Positions 39,618 through 48,519 of a DNA stretch of 64,000 bases are shown piece by piece. The first letter of the stretch is position 1. Each line of letters begins with the position of its first letter. Location of the stretch: contig JAOICL010000002.1 of the NCBI GenBank assembly GCA_028131545.1, positions 81,213 to 145,212 on the forward strand, given 5' to 3'. The notes beneath the pieces were generated by a model. That model saw only the letters and a program-made list of their open reading frames with translations, was not told the origin of the DNA and did not search any database. This stretch comes from Vibrio sp. (lineage in GTDB: Bacteria; Pseudomonadota; Gammaproteobacteria; Enterobacterales; Vibrionaceae). The position numbers and the translations under genes were made by a program.

Positions 39618-40049
39618 ATGAAAAAACTGCATTCTTTCCCTTTAATTCTTGCCGCTACTTCTCTGTTTTCATTGGCAGCGCAAGCAGAAACTGGCTCTCA
39701 GTTACGCGATACTCGTGCTGGTGCAGCCTTTGACCTTGGCTTTGGTGGTGTAGTGGAAATGAAAGATAAATACCGTTTCTTTCTTGGTACTGAAGGCGCT
39801 GCTGCCGATTACAAATGGTTTCGACGCTCAATTAAAGCAAATCAAGACTTCAGGCTTTATGCTGCAGCAGGAGCTTGGTTAGACTGGGATCACGATGAAG
39901 ATAATTTGGGTGTCAGAGCGCCTATTGGTGTTGAACTTAACTTTGCTCCTCGCTGGGAAGCGTATGCACAAATTAACCCTTATTTCGTCGTCGTTGATGA
40001 ATTTGGAATTGATTTTAGTGCCTCACTAGGCGTCACTTACCGCTACTAA
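39618..40049 (+). CDS. Small outer-membrane-like exported protein
   Basis: 143 residues. A signal peptide at 1-23 (SLFSLAAQA) is followed by amphipathic beta strands with alternating aromatic residues, and the chain ends in Tyr-Arg-Tyr, an outer-membrane barrel-like terminus. The size suggests a small barrel of about eight strands. I do not recognise the family. An AAGG-type ribosome site is present, and a strong terminator follows. Confidence 0.68.
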   Translation: MKKLHSFPLILAATSLFSLAAQAETGSQLRDTRAGAAFDLGFGGVVEMKDKYRFFLGTEGAAADYKWFRRSIKANQDFRLYAAAGAWLDWDHDEDNLGVRAPIGVELNFAPRWEAYAQINPYFVVVDEFGIDFSASLGVTYRY

Positions 40050-40066
40050 TTATTTTATATTCAACA

Positions 40067-40094
40067 AAACAATATTCTCTAAACAATATTCTCT
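40067..40094 (+). repeat. 14-bp tandem duplication
   Basis: AAACAATATTCTCT is present twice head to tail (40067-40080 and 40081-40094), just before the terminator. Confidence 0.85.
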
Positions 40095-40095
40095 A

Positions 40096-40130
40096 AACAA
40101 AAAAGCCAGCGAACGCTGGCTTTTTTGTTT
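40096..40130. terminator. Bidirectional terminator
   Basis: AAACAAAAAAGCCAGCG and CGCTGGCTTTTTTGTTT form a long stem with a 1-2 base centre, between the convergent small OMP gene and the GDPD-like gene. T-runs exist on both strands. Confidence 0.92.
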
Positions 40131-40149
40131 AAAGAATATTGACATCGTA

Positions 40150-40980
40150 TTATTTAGGGCAAGTGTTCAAATAGAATCGATTGGAACTGAAATCTCGACC
40201 ATTTAGCAGTGCTTTAACTTGCTCTAGCTTAACCAATTCTTTTAAAAGAGGTTCCTCATCTGGTACGTGGAAAACAAAAGTAGGAATCGAGTAAAGGATA
40301 TTGGCGGTATCGTAACCATATCGCACCTGCTTCTTCTTATCGAGACCACCATGTCTAACCGCAATCGCCGATACATCAAAAGAAAAGTATACACCTTTAT
40401 AGAATCCAGCAACTACTCTTGAGAACAGACTCTCTTCTGGTAATAAATCGACCGCTAATAACGTATAAAATCCAGCTTGAGTATAGCGCTCCAATATCAT
40501 TGGATTCGACGCTTCAATGTACACTCTATTCTTGATATTACTGACTTGATCCAGCTTAGCAAGGTAAGCAATCGCTTTATTCGTTTCTTCGTCGGTTAAA
40601 CGTCCTAAGTTTTTATAATCAAACCAGAATTGTGCATTCGGAAACAACCTAACAACCTGTGACAGCGTCACTAGCTTATCCATTTTATCCAATTCTTCTA
40701 TTGTTTTTTCACCATGAGAAAGATAAAAATAATCATTTACTGGCTCATAATAAAAATCAATTTCTATACCACCTGCCCCTAGTTCGATAGCTTTTCGAAT
40801 GCTTTCAATCGAATTTTGCTCTTCTTTTGTTGAATAAACGCCACGTGGAGACCACAACTTTTGACATTCAACTAACGGCAAACTATTCCCGCTGGTCCCT
40901 AAAGGAATATAAGAAATAGTCAAAGCGATAGAAATCACCAATAAAAGGAAGGCGGTGATACCGCCTACAATAAAACGCAT
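40150..40980 (-). CDS. Membrane-anchored GDPD-like phosphodiesterase
   Basis: 276 residues. An N-terminal membrane anchor (about 4-25) is followed by a TIM-barrel-like domain. GAGGIEIDFYYEP and FYLSHGE resemble the metal and His sites of glycerophosphodiester phosphodiesterases (Glu-x-Asp and His-Gly). The classic first His (RGH or HRG) is replaced by SPRGVYST, so the assignment is to the fold family and not to a proven activity. Last gene of an operon with a phosphoglycerol transferase and dgkA. Confidence 0.62.
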   Translation of the reverse strand: MRFIVGGITAFLLLVISIALTISYIPLGTSGNSLPLVECQKLWSPRGVYSTKEEQNSIESIRKAIELGAGGIEIDFYYEPVNDYFYLSHGEKTIEELDKMDKLVTLSQVVRLFPNAQFWFDYKNLGRLTDEETNKAIAYLAKLDQVSNIKNRVYIEASNPMILERYTQAGFYTLLAVDLLPEESLFSRVVAGFYKGVYFSFDVSAIAVRHGGLDKKKQVRYGYDTANILYSIPTFVFHVPDEEPLLKELVKLEQVKALLNGRDFSSNRFYLNTCPK

Positions 40981-40988
40981 ATTCTGCC

Positions 40989-41369
40989 CTAATTAATTAA
41001 AAAATAACCCCAAGTAAATGCAGAAACAAGAATAGAAAGTAACACTGCAGCCGATGCAATATCTTTCGCTTGTCCACTCAGTTCATGCCACTCTGTTCCT
41101 ACCCGGTCAACCACCGCTTCAATCGCTGAGTTTAATAGTTCAACAAGTAATACGATGAACATACTTAAAATGACCAAGTACCGCTCAACCGTATCAAAAG
41201 GCATGAAGCACGCGACAACAGTCAATAACGATATCCCAATCACTTCTTGCCTTACCGCGGCTTCGGATCGCCATGCACTCTTAAACCCTTTTAAAGAATT
41301 GAAAAAGGCACTGAATACCCTTTCCATTCCTTGTTTTTTCACTGTTCCATCAAATTCTTGCTTAGACAT
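40989..41369 (-). CDS. dgkA: Diacylglycerol kinase
   Basis: 126 residues, three membrane helices. The signature ELLNSAIEAVVDRVG, with the catalytic Glu/Asn pair, and EAAVRQEV are typical of bacterial integral-membrane DgkA. It phosphorylates diacylglycerol to phosphatidate, recycling the lipid released when phosphoglycerol is transferred from phosphatidylglycerol. It begins directly after the stop of the phosphoglycerol transferase gene, so the two are translationally linked. Confidence 0.95.
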   Translation of the reverse strand: MSKQEFDGTVKKQGMERVFSAFFNSLKGFKSAWRSEAAVRQEVIGISLLTVVACFMPFDTVERYLVILSMFIVLLVELLNSAIEAVVDRVGTEWHELSGQAKDIASAAVLLSILVSAFTWGYFLIN

Positions 41370-43340
41370 TTACTTAATACTCTCTTGATAATAGCCTTTT
41401 TCTAACATTAAACTCCCCCATAATGCATGCGCATTCGCTTTTTTAATGGTTTCATCATTTAATTGTTTAGGCGTTAGCTTATCTTCCGAAGAATCATATA
41501 AATAGGTTGATGGTTTTTTACTGGGCTCAAACACCACAACATCATTATTTTCTTCCATCCAAGCAAAGTTTTTATCACGTTGCATCATGGCTCTTTGCTT
41601 TTCCTTAGGTACATCTTGGGTTAAATCATGTCCCATCATTGGGTGTTCGGTACTGACACCAGCTAGAGAAAGTAACGTTGGTGGTAAATCTAACTGACTA
41701 ACTAATCGCTCATCTTTTTTCGCTTCAACGCCACCACCCACAATGACAGCAGGTATATGGAAGTGTCCAATCGGTACCGGCAACGATCCCTTCGCTCTAG
41801 AATCATGGTCTGCGATAACCAAGAAGATCGTGTCTTCCCAATATGACGATTGCTTTGCATTTTCCATAAATTTCCCCAGTGCGTAATCAGCGTATTTAAC
41901 GCCATTCTCTCGAGAATTTACTGGCTGATTATAATGCTCAATCGTCCCTTCTGGGTATTCAAATGGGCTGTGGTTTGACGATGTAAAGACCAAGCTAAAG
42001 AAAGGTTGATCTTCTTGATGAAACTGTTCGAATTGTTGATGTGCTTCTTGATAAAGATCTTCATCCGACGCTCCCCAGCTTCCTACAAATTTAGGATCAG
42101 AGAATTTTGGGAAATCATGGATATTGTTGAACCCATTTCCTAAGAAGAACCCTTTCATATTATCAAAATGGCTTTCTCCACCATACACAAACTGAGTGGT
42201 ATAACCTTGATCTGAAAGTACTCTCGCAATAGAAAAGAAACCATGCTGAGTCCCCGGTAGCTTAACGGTTGAACGTGCTGGCGTTGGAGGAAAACCTGTC
42301 GTTACCGCTTCAATACCACGAACAGAGCGTACACCTGTCGCATACGTTCGAGTGAAGTTCCAACCTTCTGCATTAAGCTGATCAAGGTTAGGTGACACAT
42401 CGATGCCGCCTAAACTTTTAATATATCGAGCACCATGACTTTCGAGCAACACAATAACAATGTTTTTCTTTTCACCATTATACGAAGCTGGATGATTGGT
42501 TAATGTGGGTTGCTGTGAAGAATCAAATGACGAATTATTGTGATTCATAGAAGCGCGTACCCGTTCAATGATCTCTTTTTCTTTCATTTTTGGGTAATAA
42601 TCAAAAGCATTCGCTTCATTGGCCATTTGGTCGAACGCATAAAAAGCAGAGTAAGCCGAGTTCATGGTTAGGGAATTAATGAGTGGATCAGTAGAGAACG
42701 CCACCATTGAAGGGTTTAATGGGCGATGCTGTAAGCTGGATCGCGCACCTAAAACCATAACAGCCACAATCGCTAATGCAATAAACGGACGCCAATAAAT
42801 TCGAGGGAATGACGCTCTTTTAACGACACATCCAGCCAGTTTCCAACCGTATTTAATGCTAACAAAAGAAGCGAGTGTTGAGAGTACAATTTCAAATTTA
42901 TACCCAGTAACAAGCATACTAAAAACTTCTTTAGGGTAGATTAGGTATTCAATAAAAATACGATTTGGGCGGATACCAAATTCATCAATGAAGAATGGGG
43001 TTAACACCTCCATAAACACGACTAAACATAAACCCAGTGTTAGCCATGCTTTGACAAAGGCATCCATCACGGATTTCAGGTAAGGTAAATGGCCAAGTAA
43101 GCTATATAAAAAACAAGGAAGAATCAGTAAATAGGATAAAGATGAAATATCAATTCGAAATCCACCGTAAAGCAGTTTAATCCAGCCATCAATCCCTTCC
43201 AATCGGTCATTGAAAGCAAGACCAAAGGCAATACGGGAAACGGTCATAATGCCAAACAGTAACAGTCCCCACATTACGAATGGATAAATTGGCCCTAAAA
43301 TGCTTTTTGGCTTCGTTCTATCCCCGAACATATCTTGCAT
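41370..43340 (-). CDS. LTA synthase / phosphoglycerol transferase family sulfatase-fold protein
   Basis: 656 residues. Five membrane helices (about 1-220) precede a periplasmic sulfatase-fold domain. ESHGARYIKSLGG holds the first metal site; YATGVRSVRGIEAVTTGFPP is the nucleophile region, where Ser stands at the position usually Thr in GTRTVRG; FVYGGESHFDNMKGFF, DHDSR and GHFHIP complete the metal site. Family members move phosphoglycerol from phosphatidylglycerol to an acceptor, leaving diacylglycerol. Coupling to dgkA supports this. The acceptor (periplasmic glucan or another polymer) is unknown. AAGGA precedes the ATG. Confidence 0.9.
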   Translation of the reverse strand: MQDMFGDRTKPKSILGPIYPFVMWGLLLFGIMTVSRIAFGLAFNDRLEGIDGWIKLLYGGFRIDISSLSYLLILPCFLYSLLGHLPYLKSVMDAFVKAWLTLGLCLVVFMEVLTPFFIDEFGIRPNRIFIEYLIYPKEVFSMLVTGYKFEIVLSTLASFVSIKYGWKLAGCVVKRASFPRIYWRPFIALAIVAVMVLGARSSLQHRPLNPSMVAFSTDPLINSLTMNSAYSAFYAFDQMANEANAFDYYPKMKEKEIIERVRASMNHNNSSFDSSQQPTLTNHPASYNGEKKNIVIVLLESHGARYIKSLGGIDVSPNLDQLNAEGWNFTRTYATGVRSVRGIEAVTTGFPPTPARSTVKLPGTQHGFFSIARVLSDQGYTTQFVYGGESHFDNMKGFFLGNGFNNIHDFPKFSDPKFVGSWGASDEDLYQEAHQQFEQFHQEDQPFFSLVFTSSNHSPFEYPEGTIEHYNQPVNSRENGVKYADYALGKFMENAKQSSYWEDTIFLVIADHDSRAKGSLPVPIGHFHIPAVIVGGGVEAKKDERLVSQLDLPPTLLSLAGVSTEHPMMGHDLTQDVPKEKQRAMMQRDKNFAWMEENNDVVVFEPSKKPSTYLYDSSEDKLTPKQLNDETIKKANAHALWGSLMLEKGYYQESIK

Positions 43341-43424
43341 ATCTTGTGTCCTTTATTGATTTTTTATCTTCCCGACTACCTTCTATAGGTATTGAATATC
43401 GATACTGATTCATTGAATAAATAG

Positions 43425-44234
43425 TTAATGCTTCGTAAACCAAATATCACCATAGTAAGCGTGAGCTTGTCCTTTCGTGTTATCGGTATCGGTCATGATC
43501 GCTACACCTTGTAGCTTTGTTGGTAATCGTCCAAAATAATTTTGGTGATCTTTTAATAGATTTCTCTTTTCACAGAATAGTGGTGAAGATGGTGTCGTGG
43601 GTTTTACGCTTGATTCAACTCGATGCAAATCACTTTTATCGCGAATCGCTGTGAGTGAAAGTGTGTCAGTATATGCGCTGAAGACATGCTCTTCTTGTTT
43701 TAAAGTATTAGCCCAAAAATAGCTTAACGTTGTCATAGGTGGATATTCACCGTATAACGCTTCATAAGCATTAAACGTTACTCTATCTCCCCAACTTGCT
43801 ATATCGGCATCATATTCAAACAACACACTGATACGGGCAGCATAATCATCGCCTTCTTTTTTCTTTGCATTACCTTGTTCAACGCCTTGAGTCACAAGCC
43901 AGCACCAATGCATATAAGGTGTTTGATTGATGTCAATACTGCCATTCCAAACAAGAGCTGATGCAGAATCCGATGAAACCGCCTGAATAACTTTATTTTG
44001 GCTTAGTGACTGGATGCTATATTGCGTCTGATTAGGTATCTTTTCAAACGTCAGTGGTTCCCAATGAGTTAGCTCTTCTATCTCAGCTACTGAGCTAACA
44101 TCAAGAATTCGTTGATCTGGTAATATTGGTTGATCTGGTAATATTGATTCATTGGCTAACGCAGCGAATGGAAACAATAAGGTCAAAGTAGATAATGACG
44201 TAAACGACGGTAATAACGATTTTAATGGATTCAT
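43425..44234 (-). CDS. DUF3047-type exported protein
   Basis: About 269 residues from the ATG at 44234, giving a signal peptide ending in PFAALA; a GTG at 44252 would add six residues. DUF3047 features: MHWCWLVTQG, KKEGDDYAARISVLFEYD, then the C-terminal VAIMTDTDNTKGQAHAYYGDI. Probably periplasmic, with a beta-sandwich fold; function unknown. Just after the signal peptide an 18-bp tandem repeat encodes a duplicated ILPDQ unit. Confidence 0.75.
   Translation of the reverse strand: MNPLKSLLPSFTSLSTLTLLFPFAALANESILPDQPILPDQRILDVSSVAEIEELTHWEPLTFEKIPNQTQYSIQSLSQNKVIQAVSSDSASALVWNGSIDINQTPYMHWCWLVTQGVEQGNAKKKEGDDYAARISVLFEYDADIASWGDRVTFNAYEALYGEYPPMTTLSYFWANTLKQEEHVFSAYTDTLSLTAIRDKSDLHRVESSVKPTTPSSPLFCEKRNLLKDHQNYFGRLPTKLQGVAIMTDTDNTKGQAHAYYGDIWFTKH
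44111..44146 (-). repeat. 18-bp tandem duplication in the DUF3047 gene
   Basis: GTTGATCTGGTAATATTG (plus-strand sense) occurs twice in succession at 44111-44128 and 44129-44146, adding six residues in frame after the signal peptide. Confidence 0.9.
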
Positions 44235-44444
44235 TGGGTATTCATGACTCACTTTTCTTTAATAGGGTATGTTTAAAAGGACAAAGATGACGATGGGAGT
44301 GACCTACAATACCGTTATACACGCTAACTTTTGTGCAACATTTTTTTATCATTACATATTTTCGATTGTCTCATCATTGGTATCAAGGACTCAAAGATAA
44401 AAAGGAGAGCTACCTTACATAAAAGGGAGCCTTTTGCTGGTAAG

Positions 44445-44475
44445 TTGTTCCATGCGAGGAAAACTTAGTTATAAT
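44445..44475 (+). promoter_or_regulatory. Possible sigma-70 promoter for the DUF3581 gene
   Basis: TTGTTC (44445-44450) and TATAAT (44470-44475) are separated by 19 bases, slightly longer than ideal, 35 bases before the ATG at 44511. The rest of the gap 44253-44510 shows no gene. Confidence 0.4.
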
Positions 44476-44510
44476 CCCCACTACATCATTAAACCAACAA
44501 GAAGAAAAAC

Positions 44511-45218
44511 ATGTTTTTAGCACCTTATTTCATTAAAAAGGACGAGCAATTCGAATTTACACGCCAGCAAGCAAGCCACTTTGCTAAAAAAGTAGCGGGT
44601 GACTTTAATCCAATCCATGATGAAGACAATAAACGCTTCTGTGTTCCAGGTGATCTTCTCTTTTCGGTGTTATTAAGCCGTGAAGGTATCAGTAAGAAAA
44701 TGCGTTTTGATTTTTCAGGGATGGTCAGCGACGGTATCGCTCTTTCTATCCACCATAATTGCGATAATGAATCAGCTGTGGTTGATGAAAAAGGAAAAGA
44801 GTATCTGCACATGCACCGTGAAGGTGAGGTAAATACGACCCCTTCCGTCATTGAGACTATCATCTCTGAATACGTGAAATTTTCTGGCATGAATTTCCCT
44901 TATATCATGGTTCCTCTTATGCAAGAGAAAGAGCTGATGATCAATTGCCAACGCCCTCTTGTGATATATGAAAGCATGGAAGTCGAATTCACGACATTGG
45001 ATCTGACTTCTCCTACTGTTGATTACACAGGCGCAACGTTTGATGTAGAAGGCAAGCGCGGAGTCGTTACCATGAACTTTGATTTCATTGATAATCACCA
45101 AGTCATCGGTAAAGGGGTCAAACGTATGATCGCTAGCGGCTTAAAACCTTATCAACAAGCTGATATCGATGCATTAGTTGAAAAGTTAGTGGAAGCTAAA
45201 GCCAATTTCACCGCATAG
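44511..45218 (+). CDS. DUF3581 protein with hotdog-like N-terminus
   Basis: 235 residues, cytoplasmic. The N-terminal ASHFAKKVAGDFNPIHDEDNKRF resembles the GDxNPIHxD hydratase signature of MaoC/hotdog enzymes and is typical of the DUF3581 family in vibrios and Shewanella. The exact activity is unknown; a CoA-thioester substrate is suggested only by the fold motif. It stands alone and is followed by a perfect 14-bp inverted repeat. Confidence 0.78.
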   Translation: MFLAPYFIKKDEQFEFTRQQASHFAKKVAGDFNPIHDEDNKRFCVPGDLLFSVLLSREGISKKMRFDFSGMVSDGIALSIHHNCDNESAVVDEKGKEYLHMHREGEVNTTPSVIETIISEYVKFSGMNFPYIMVPLMQEKELMINCQRPLVIYESMEVEFTTLDLTSPTVDYTGATFDVEGKRGVVTMNFDFIDNHQVIGKGVKRMIASGLKPYQQADIDALVEKLVEAKANFTA

Positions 45219-45262
45219 CGCAGCCATCATAATAAGACCAATTCTGTCTTAAGTAAAAGATT

Positions 45263-45306
45263 AAGTACCTTATTGAATTTATTAGCATTATCTCAATAAG
45301 GTACTT
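45263..45306. terminator. Perfect 14-bp inverted repeat after the DUF3581 gene
   Basis: AAGTACCTTATTGA (45263-45276) and TCAATAAGGTACTT (45293-45306) flank a 16-base loop. No T-run follows. Probably a transcription end or mRNA-stabilising hairpin. Its arms resemble the inverted repeat at 37588-37625 (TACCT...AATCA). Confidence 0.6.
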
Positions 45307-45414
45307 CTGAAAACAGCTCCCTGACACCAAATATTAAAACCCTATTCTCTAACTTGCATAATCAAATTTAAGACACTACATTTAATCCACATGTTTTATA
45401 TTATTGGGGGTGTC

Positions 45415-46581
45415 ATGCCGTACAATTTCGATGACAAAATTAATCGTGTTGGTTCACACTCTGCCAAATGGGATGAATTAGAAACTTTATTTGAACTCTC
45501 TCCTGAGGATGGATTAGCCATGTGGGTCGCTGACATGGATTTCCAATCACCAAATGAAGTCAATCAAGCGCTTATCAGCGCGGCTCAACATGGCGTTAAT
45601 GGTTATTTTGGTGATGACCAAGAATACAAACAAGCCATCATTGATTGGATGGCAAAGCAGCATAACTGGGCTATAGAGCCCGATTGGATTTATACCACAT
45701 CTGGTCTTGTTCAAGCGACCGCACTTTGTATTGAAACGTTCACACAACAACATGATGGCATTATTCTTTTTACACCCGTTTATCATAAATTTGCGCACCT
45801 AATCCGCACAAGCCATAGAACGCTAATTGAAAGCCCACTGGTCATACAAGATAATCAATACACAATGGATCTTGATTCTCTCGAAGCATCGTTAACTGGC
45901 AATGAAAAAATGGTTATTCTGTGCTCTCCTCATAACCCCGGTGGACGTGTTTGGACAAAAGAAGAACTCCGTTCTCTTGCTGAATTCTGCTCGTTACACG
46001 AATTATTACTTATATCAGATGAAGTACACCACGACCTTGTGTATTCCGACTACACGCATACTGTCATGCCAATCGCTTCACCTGAATATGCCGACAACAC
46101 CATTGTTCTAACGGCGGCCAGTAAAACGTTCAATCTAGCCTCAGCGATGATTGGCGCTGTTATCATTTCAAATAACAAATTAGCTCGACAATTTAAATCA
46201 ACCCTTGATCGCTTTGCTGTCCATCAAAATCGCATCGGAACACTCATGGTGACCGCAGGCTATCAACATGGCAAACCATGGTTAGACGAAGTGTTAGTGT
46301 ATTTGGAAGAAAATCAGCGGGTATTTTTAAATGGTATTGCTGAGATCCCTTCTCTTCACGCGATGCCACTGCAGGGAACCTATCTGGCTTGGGTGGATTT
46401 TAGTGGTACAGACATGTTCCCAAAAGATATTAAAAAGAAGGTATTTGAAGAAGCGAGAATTGCCGTTAGCCCAGGAAGTCAATTTGGTCAGGGTGGCGAG
46501 TATTTTATGCGCTTTAATCTGGCCACGCCAAGAAAGAACGTGCTTGATGCCATTGATAGGTTAAAGCGCATCTTTGGATAA
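45415..46581 (+). CDS. MalY/PatB family C-S lyase aminotransferase
   Basis: 388 residues, PLP fold type I. It starts PYNFDDKINRVGSHSAKWD, typical of MalY/PatB, with WVADMDFQSP, the substrate loop GYFGDDQEYK, LCSPHNPGGRVW, the cofactor Asp in LISDEVHHDLVY and the PLP Lys in AASKTFNLAS. These enzymes cleave C-S bonds of cystathionine or cysteine conjugates. The ATG at 45415 has GGGGG five bases upstream. It converges with lafU, with only one base between their ends. Confidence 0.9.
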   Translation: MPYNFDDKINRVGSHSAKWDELETLFELSPEDGLAMWVADMDFQSPNEVNQALISAAQHGVNGYFGDDQEYKQAIIDWMAKQHNWAIEPDWIYTTSGLVQATALCIETFTQQHDGIILFTPVYHKFAHLIRTSHRTLIESPLVIQDNQYTMDLDSLEASLTGNEKMVILCSPHNPGGRVWTKEELRSLAEFCSLHELLLISDEVHHDLVYSDYTHTVMPIASPEYADNTIVLTAASKTFNLASAMIGAVIISNNKLARQFKSTLDRFAVHQNRIGTLMVTAGYQHGKPWLDEVLVYLEENQRVFLNGIAEIPSLHAMPLQGTYLAWVDFSGTDMFPKDIKKKVFEEARIAVSPGSQFGQGGEYFMRFNLATPRKNVLDAIDRLKRIFG

Positions 46582-46582
46582 T

Positions 46583-47512
46583 CTAAAGCGAATCTAATCG
46601 AGAGACCGGTTGATTCGCTTTTGCTGCCGCTTTTGCCTGACGAATCGCATTGTTTGTATCTAGTGGCGTGCCTTCTTCTGTTGCGCTTCCTTCTGGGGCA
46701 TAGCCACTATTAACACTTTGACTCATATCACTACGGTACAAGCCTCTTAAGCGTAGCTCCGCACTCTTAGTCAACAAAATCAATTCAACCCTTCTATTGA
46801 TAGGCGCACCTAGATTAATTTTATCTAATGGTTGTGTAGAGGCTAAACCAACTACTTGAACAATTCCTCTTTCATTAACCCCACTCGTCACCATAAGATC
46901 TCGGACCGTATTCGCTCTATTGGCTGATAACTCCCAATTACTGATACTTGCACCGCGACTAAACACTAAATTATCCGTATGACCTGCAAACATAATTGCA
47001 TTATCAATTTGTCGAATGCTATCGCTGAAATGCATCATCAAGTCTTCAAAATAAAAGGATAGTTTCGAGCTACCGCGTGGAAACATGCGGTTATCAGCGT
47101 CATGAAAGGAAATTTTAACACCATCAGGAATCACTTGAATATTCACATGGTCACTGGCTCCAAAGTGGCGGATCTTTTGAGCCAGTTGCATTGCCAGCAT
47201 CTGCAAGTCAGGTAACGTATTAAACTGACCTCTAAGAATGGATGTATTTCGAATATCAATATTTTCCGTTTGATTATCCTTTGCTTTCTCTCTTATTTGT
47301 AACGGTTTGATCGTATCTCTTCTAATGTAATAATCTAATGCCGCCACGTCACCATCCGATTTAATGGCATCCGCTATTTCTTTCCTTTCAGCATTTGTGG
47401 TTGCCTGAATAACCCATAGCAACAAAAAAGTACACATTAAACAAACCATCAAATCACCAAAAGCGACCTTCCATGCGCCAGATTCATGACCGTGTTTTTG
47501 TCTACGCCTCAT
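46583..47512 (-). CDS. lafU: Lateral-flagellar stator protein LafU (MotB-like)
   Basis: 309 residues. A single membrane helix with the proton-carrying Asp20 in VAFGDLMVCLMCTFLLLW, a plug/linker, and an OmpA-like peptidoglycan-binding domain (FAGHTDN, SANRANTVRDLM, NRRVEL). It pairs with LafT to form a proton-driven stator, and being last in lafABCDEFSTU order supports the lateral assignment. Its start overlaps the lafT end by four bases. The C-terminal 45 residues are an unstructured extension. Confidence 0.9.
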   Translation of the reverse strand: MRRRQKHGHESGAWKVAFGDLMVCLMCTFLLLWVIQATTNAERKEIADAIKSDGDVAALDYYIRRDTIKPLQIREKAKDNQTENIDIRNTSILRGQFNTLPDLQMLAMQLAQKIRHFGASDHVNIQVIPDGVKISFHDADNRMFPRGSSKLSFYFEDLMMHFSDSIRQIDNAIMFAGHTDNLVFSRGASISNWELSANRANTVRDLMVTSGVNERGIVQVVGLASTQPLDKINLGAPINRRVELILLTKSAELRLRGLYRSDMSQSVNSGYAPEGSATEEGTPLDTNNAIRQAKAAAKANQPVSRLDSL

Positions 47513-48387
47513 GATTTACCCTCCTGAGCAAACGAACTGTCGTTGTTATCAAACCATTTTTCTAATTCTGCAAATTTTGGTTTGTAATCCGTATTGATCA
47601 TACGACGACCTGCATCAACCGCCATTAAGATGGGTTTATTCGCTGTAATTTCGGAAATTATTTTTTTAGACACACTAAGGGCGATCAAATTATCTTCGAC
47701 ATTATTTCCAAGTGCTTGAGATAAAGGTTTAAAAATAGCGTAACACCCTAGCATACCTAAGAATGTCCCAACCAAAGCAGTAGCGATACCTAACCCTATC
47801 TGAGCAACATCTGCATCAATATTTGCCATGGTTAAAATGATCCCCATTACCGCCGCCAACACCCCAAGACCTGGGCAAGCATCAGCCAACGAGCTCAATG
47901 ATTGAGAGGGTTTCATTTGCTCATCATAAATAGCGTCGATTTCATCTTGCATCAAAGATTCAATTTGATGAGCATCGGGTTTTGCATTGGTGTAATAACG
48001 CATGTTATCGGAGATAAATTGCAATAACACTTTATCTTGAATAATCAGATCATATTGAGTAAACAAAGCGGAAGATTCGACATTATCTAACTCTCTATCC
48101 AACTCCTTTGGTGAGCGTTTACGTTTAAAATTCACAATATCACGCATCAACATAAGCAGCTGTTTATATTTAATTTTTGTATCGTATTTGTTACTAATAC
48201 TTTTTATTTGAACAAACATGAGCTTAATGCTTTTTGTATTCATACTGAACAGCATGGCACTGATACCTGTACCAAAAATGATGAGTACTTCGGTAGGCTT
48301 AAGGAGCATCATAAGGTTACCTCCAATGATTTGGAAACCACCAAAGATGCAACCAAGAATGGCTACGGAGGAGATGAGTTTTAACAT
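47509..48387 (-). CDS. lafT: Lateral-flagellar stator protein LafT (MotA-like)
   Basis: 292 residues, four membrane helices. It starts LKLISSVAILGCIFGGFQIIGG and has the conserved ADACPGLGVLAAVMGIILTM. A cytoplasmic charged loop (LMRDIVNFKRKRSPKELDREL) would contact the rotor. It is the proton-channel partner of LafU. Located after sigma factor lafS with a 132-base gap. Confidence 0.92.
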   Translation of the reverse strand: MLKLISSVAILGCIFGGFQIIGGNLMMLLKPTEVLIIFGTGISAMLFSMNTKSIKLMFVQIKSISNKYDTKIKYKQLLMLMRDIVNFKRKRSPKELDRELDNVESSALFTQYDLIIQDKVLLQFISDNMRYYTNAKPDAHQIESLMQDEIDAIYDEQMKPSQSLSSLADACPGLGVLAAVMGIILTMANIDADVAQIGLGIATALVGTFLGMLGCYAIFKPLSQALGNNVEDNLIALSVSKKIISEITANKPILMAVDAGRRMINTDYKPKFAELEKWFDNNDSSFAQEGKS

Positions 48388-48519
48388 AAGCCTACCCTCT
48401 CTAAATCATTAAATAAAAACCAATTTCGCTCTTATCAAGATAAGAACATTCAAAATCTAACATGCATTATTTGAGACCATTCCTTGTGATACGTCATGAA
48501 TACAGTGACGGTGATTGTT

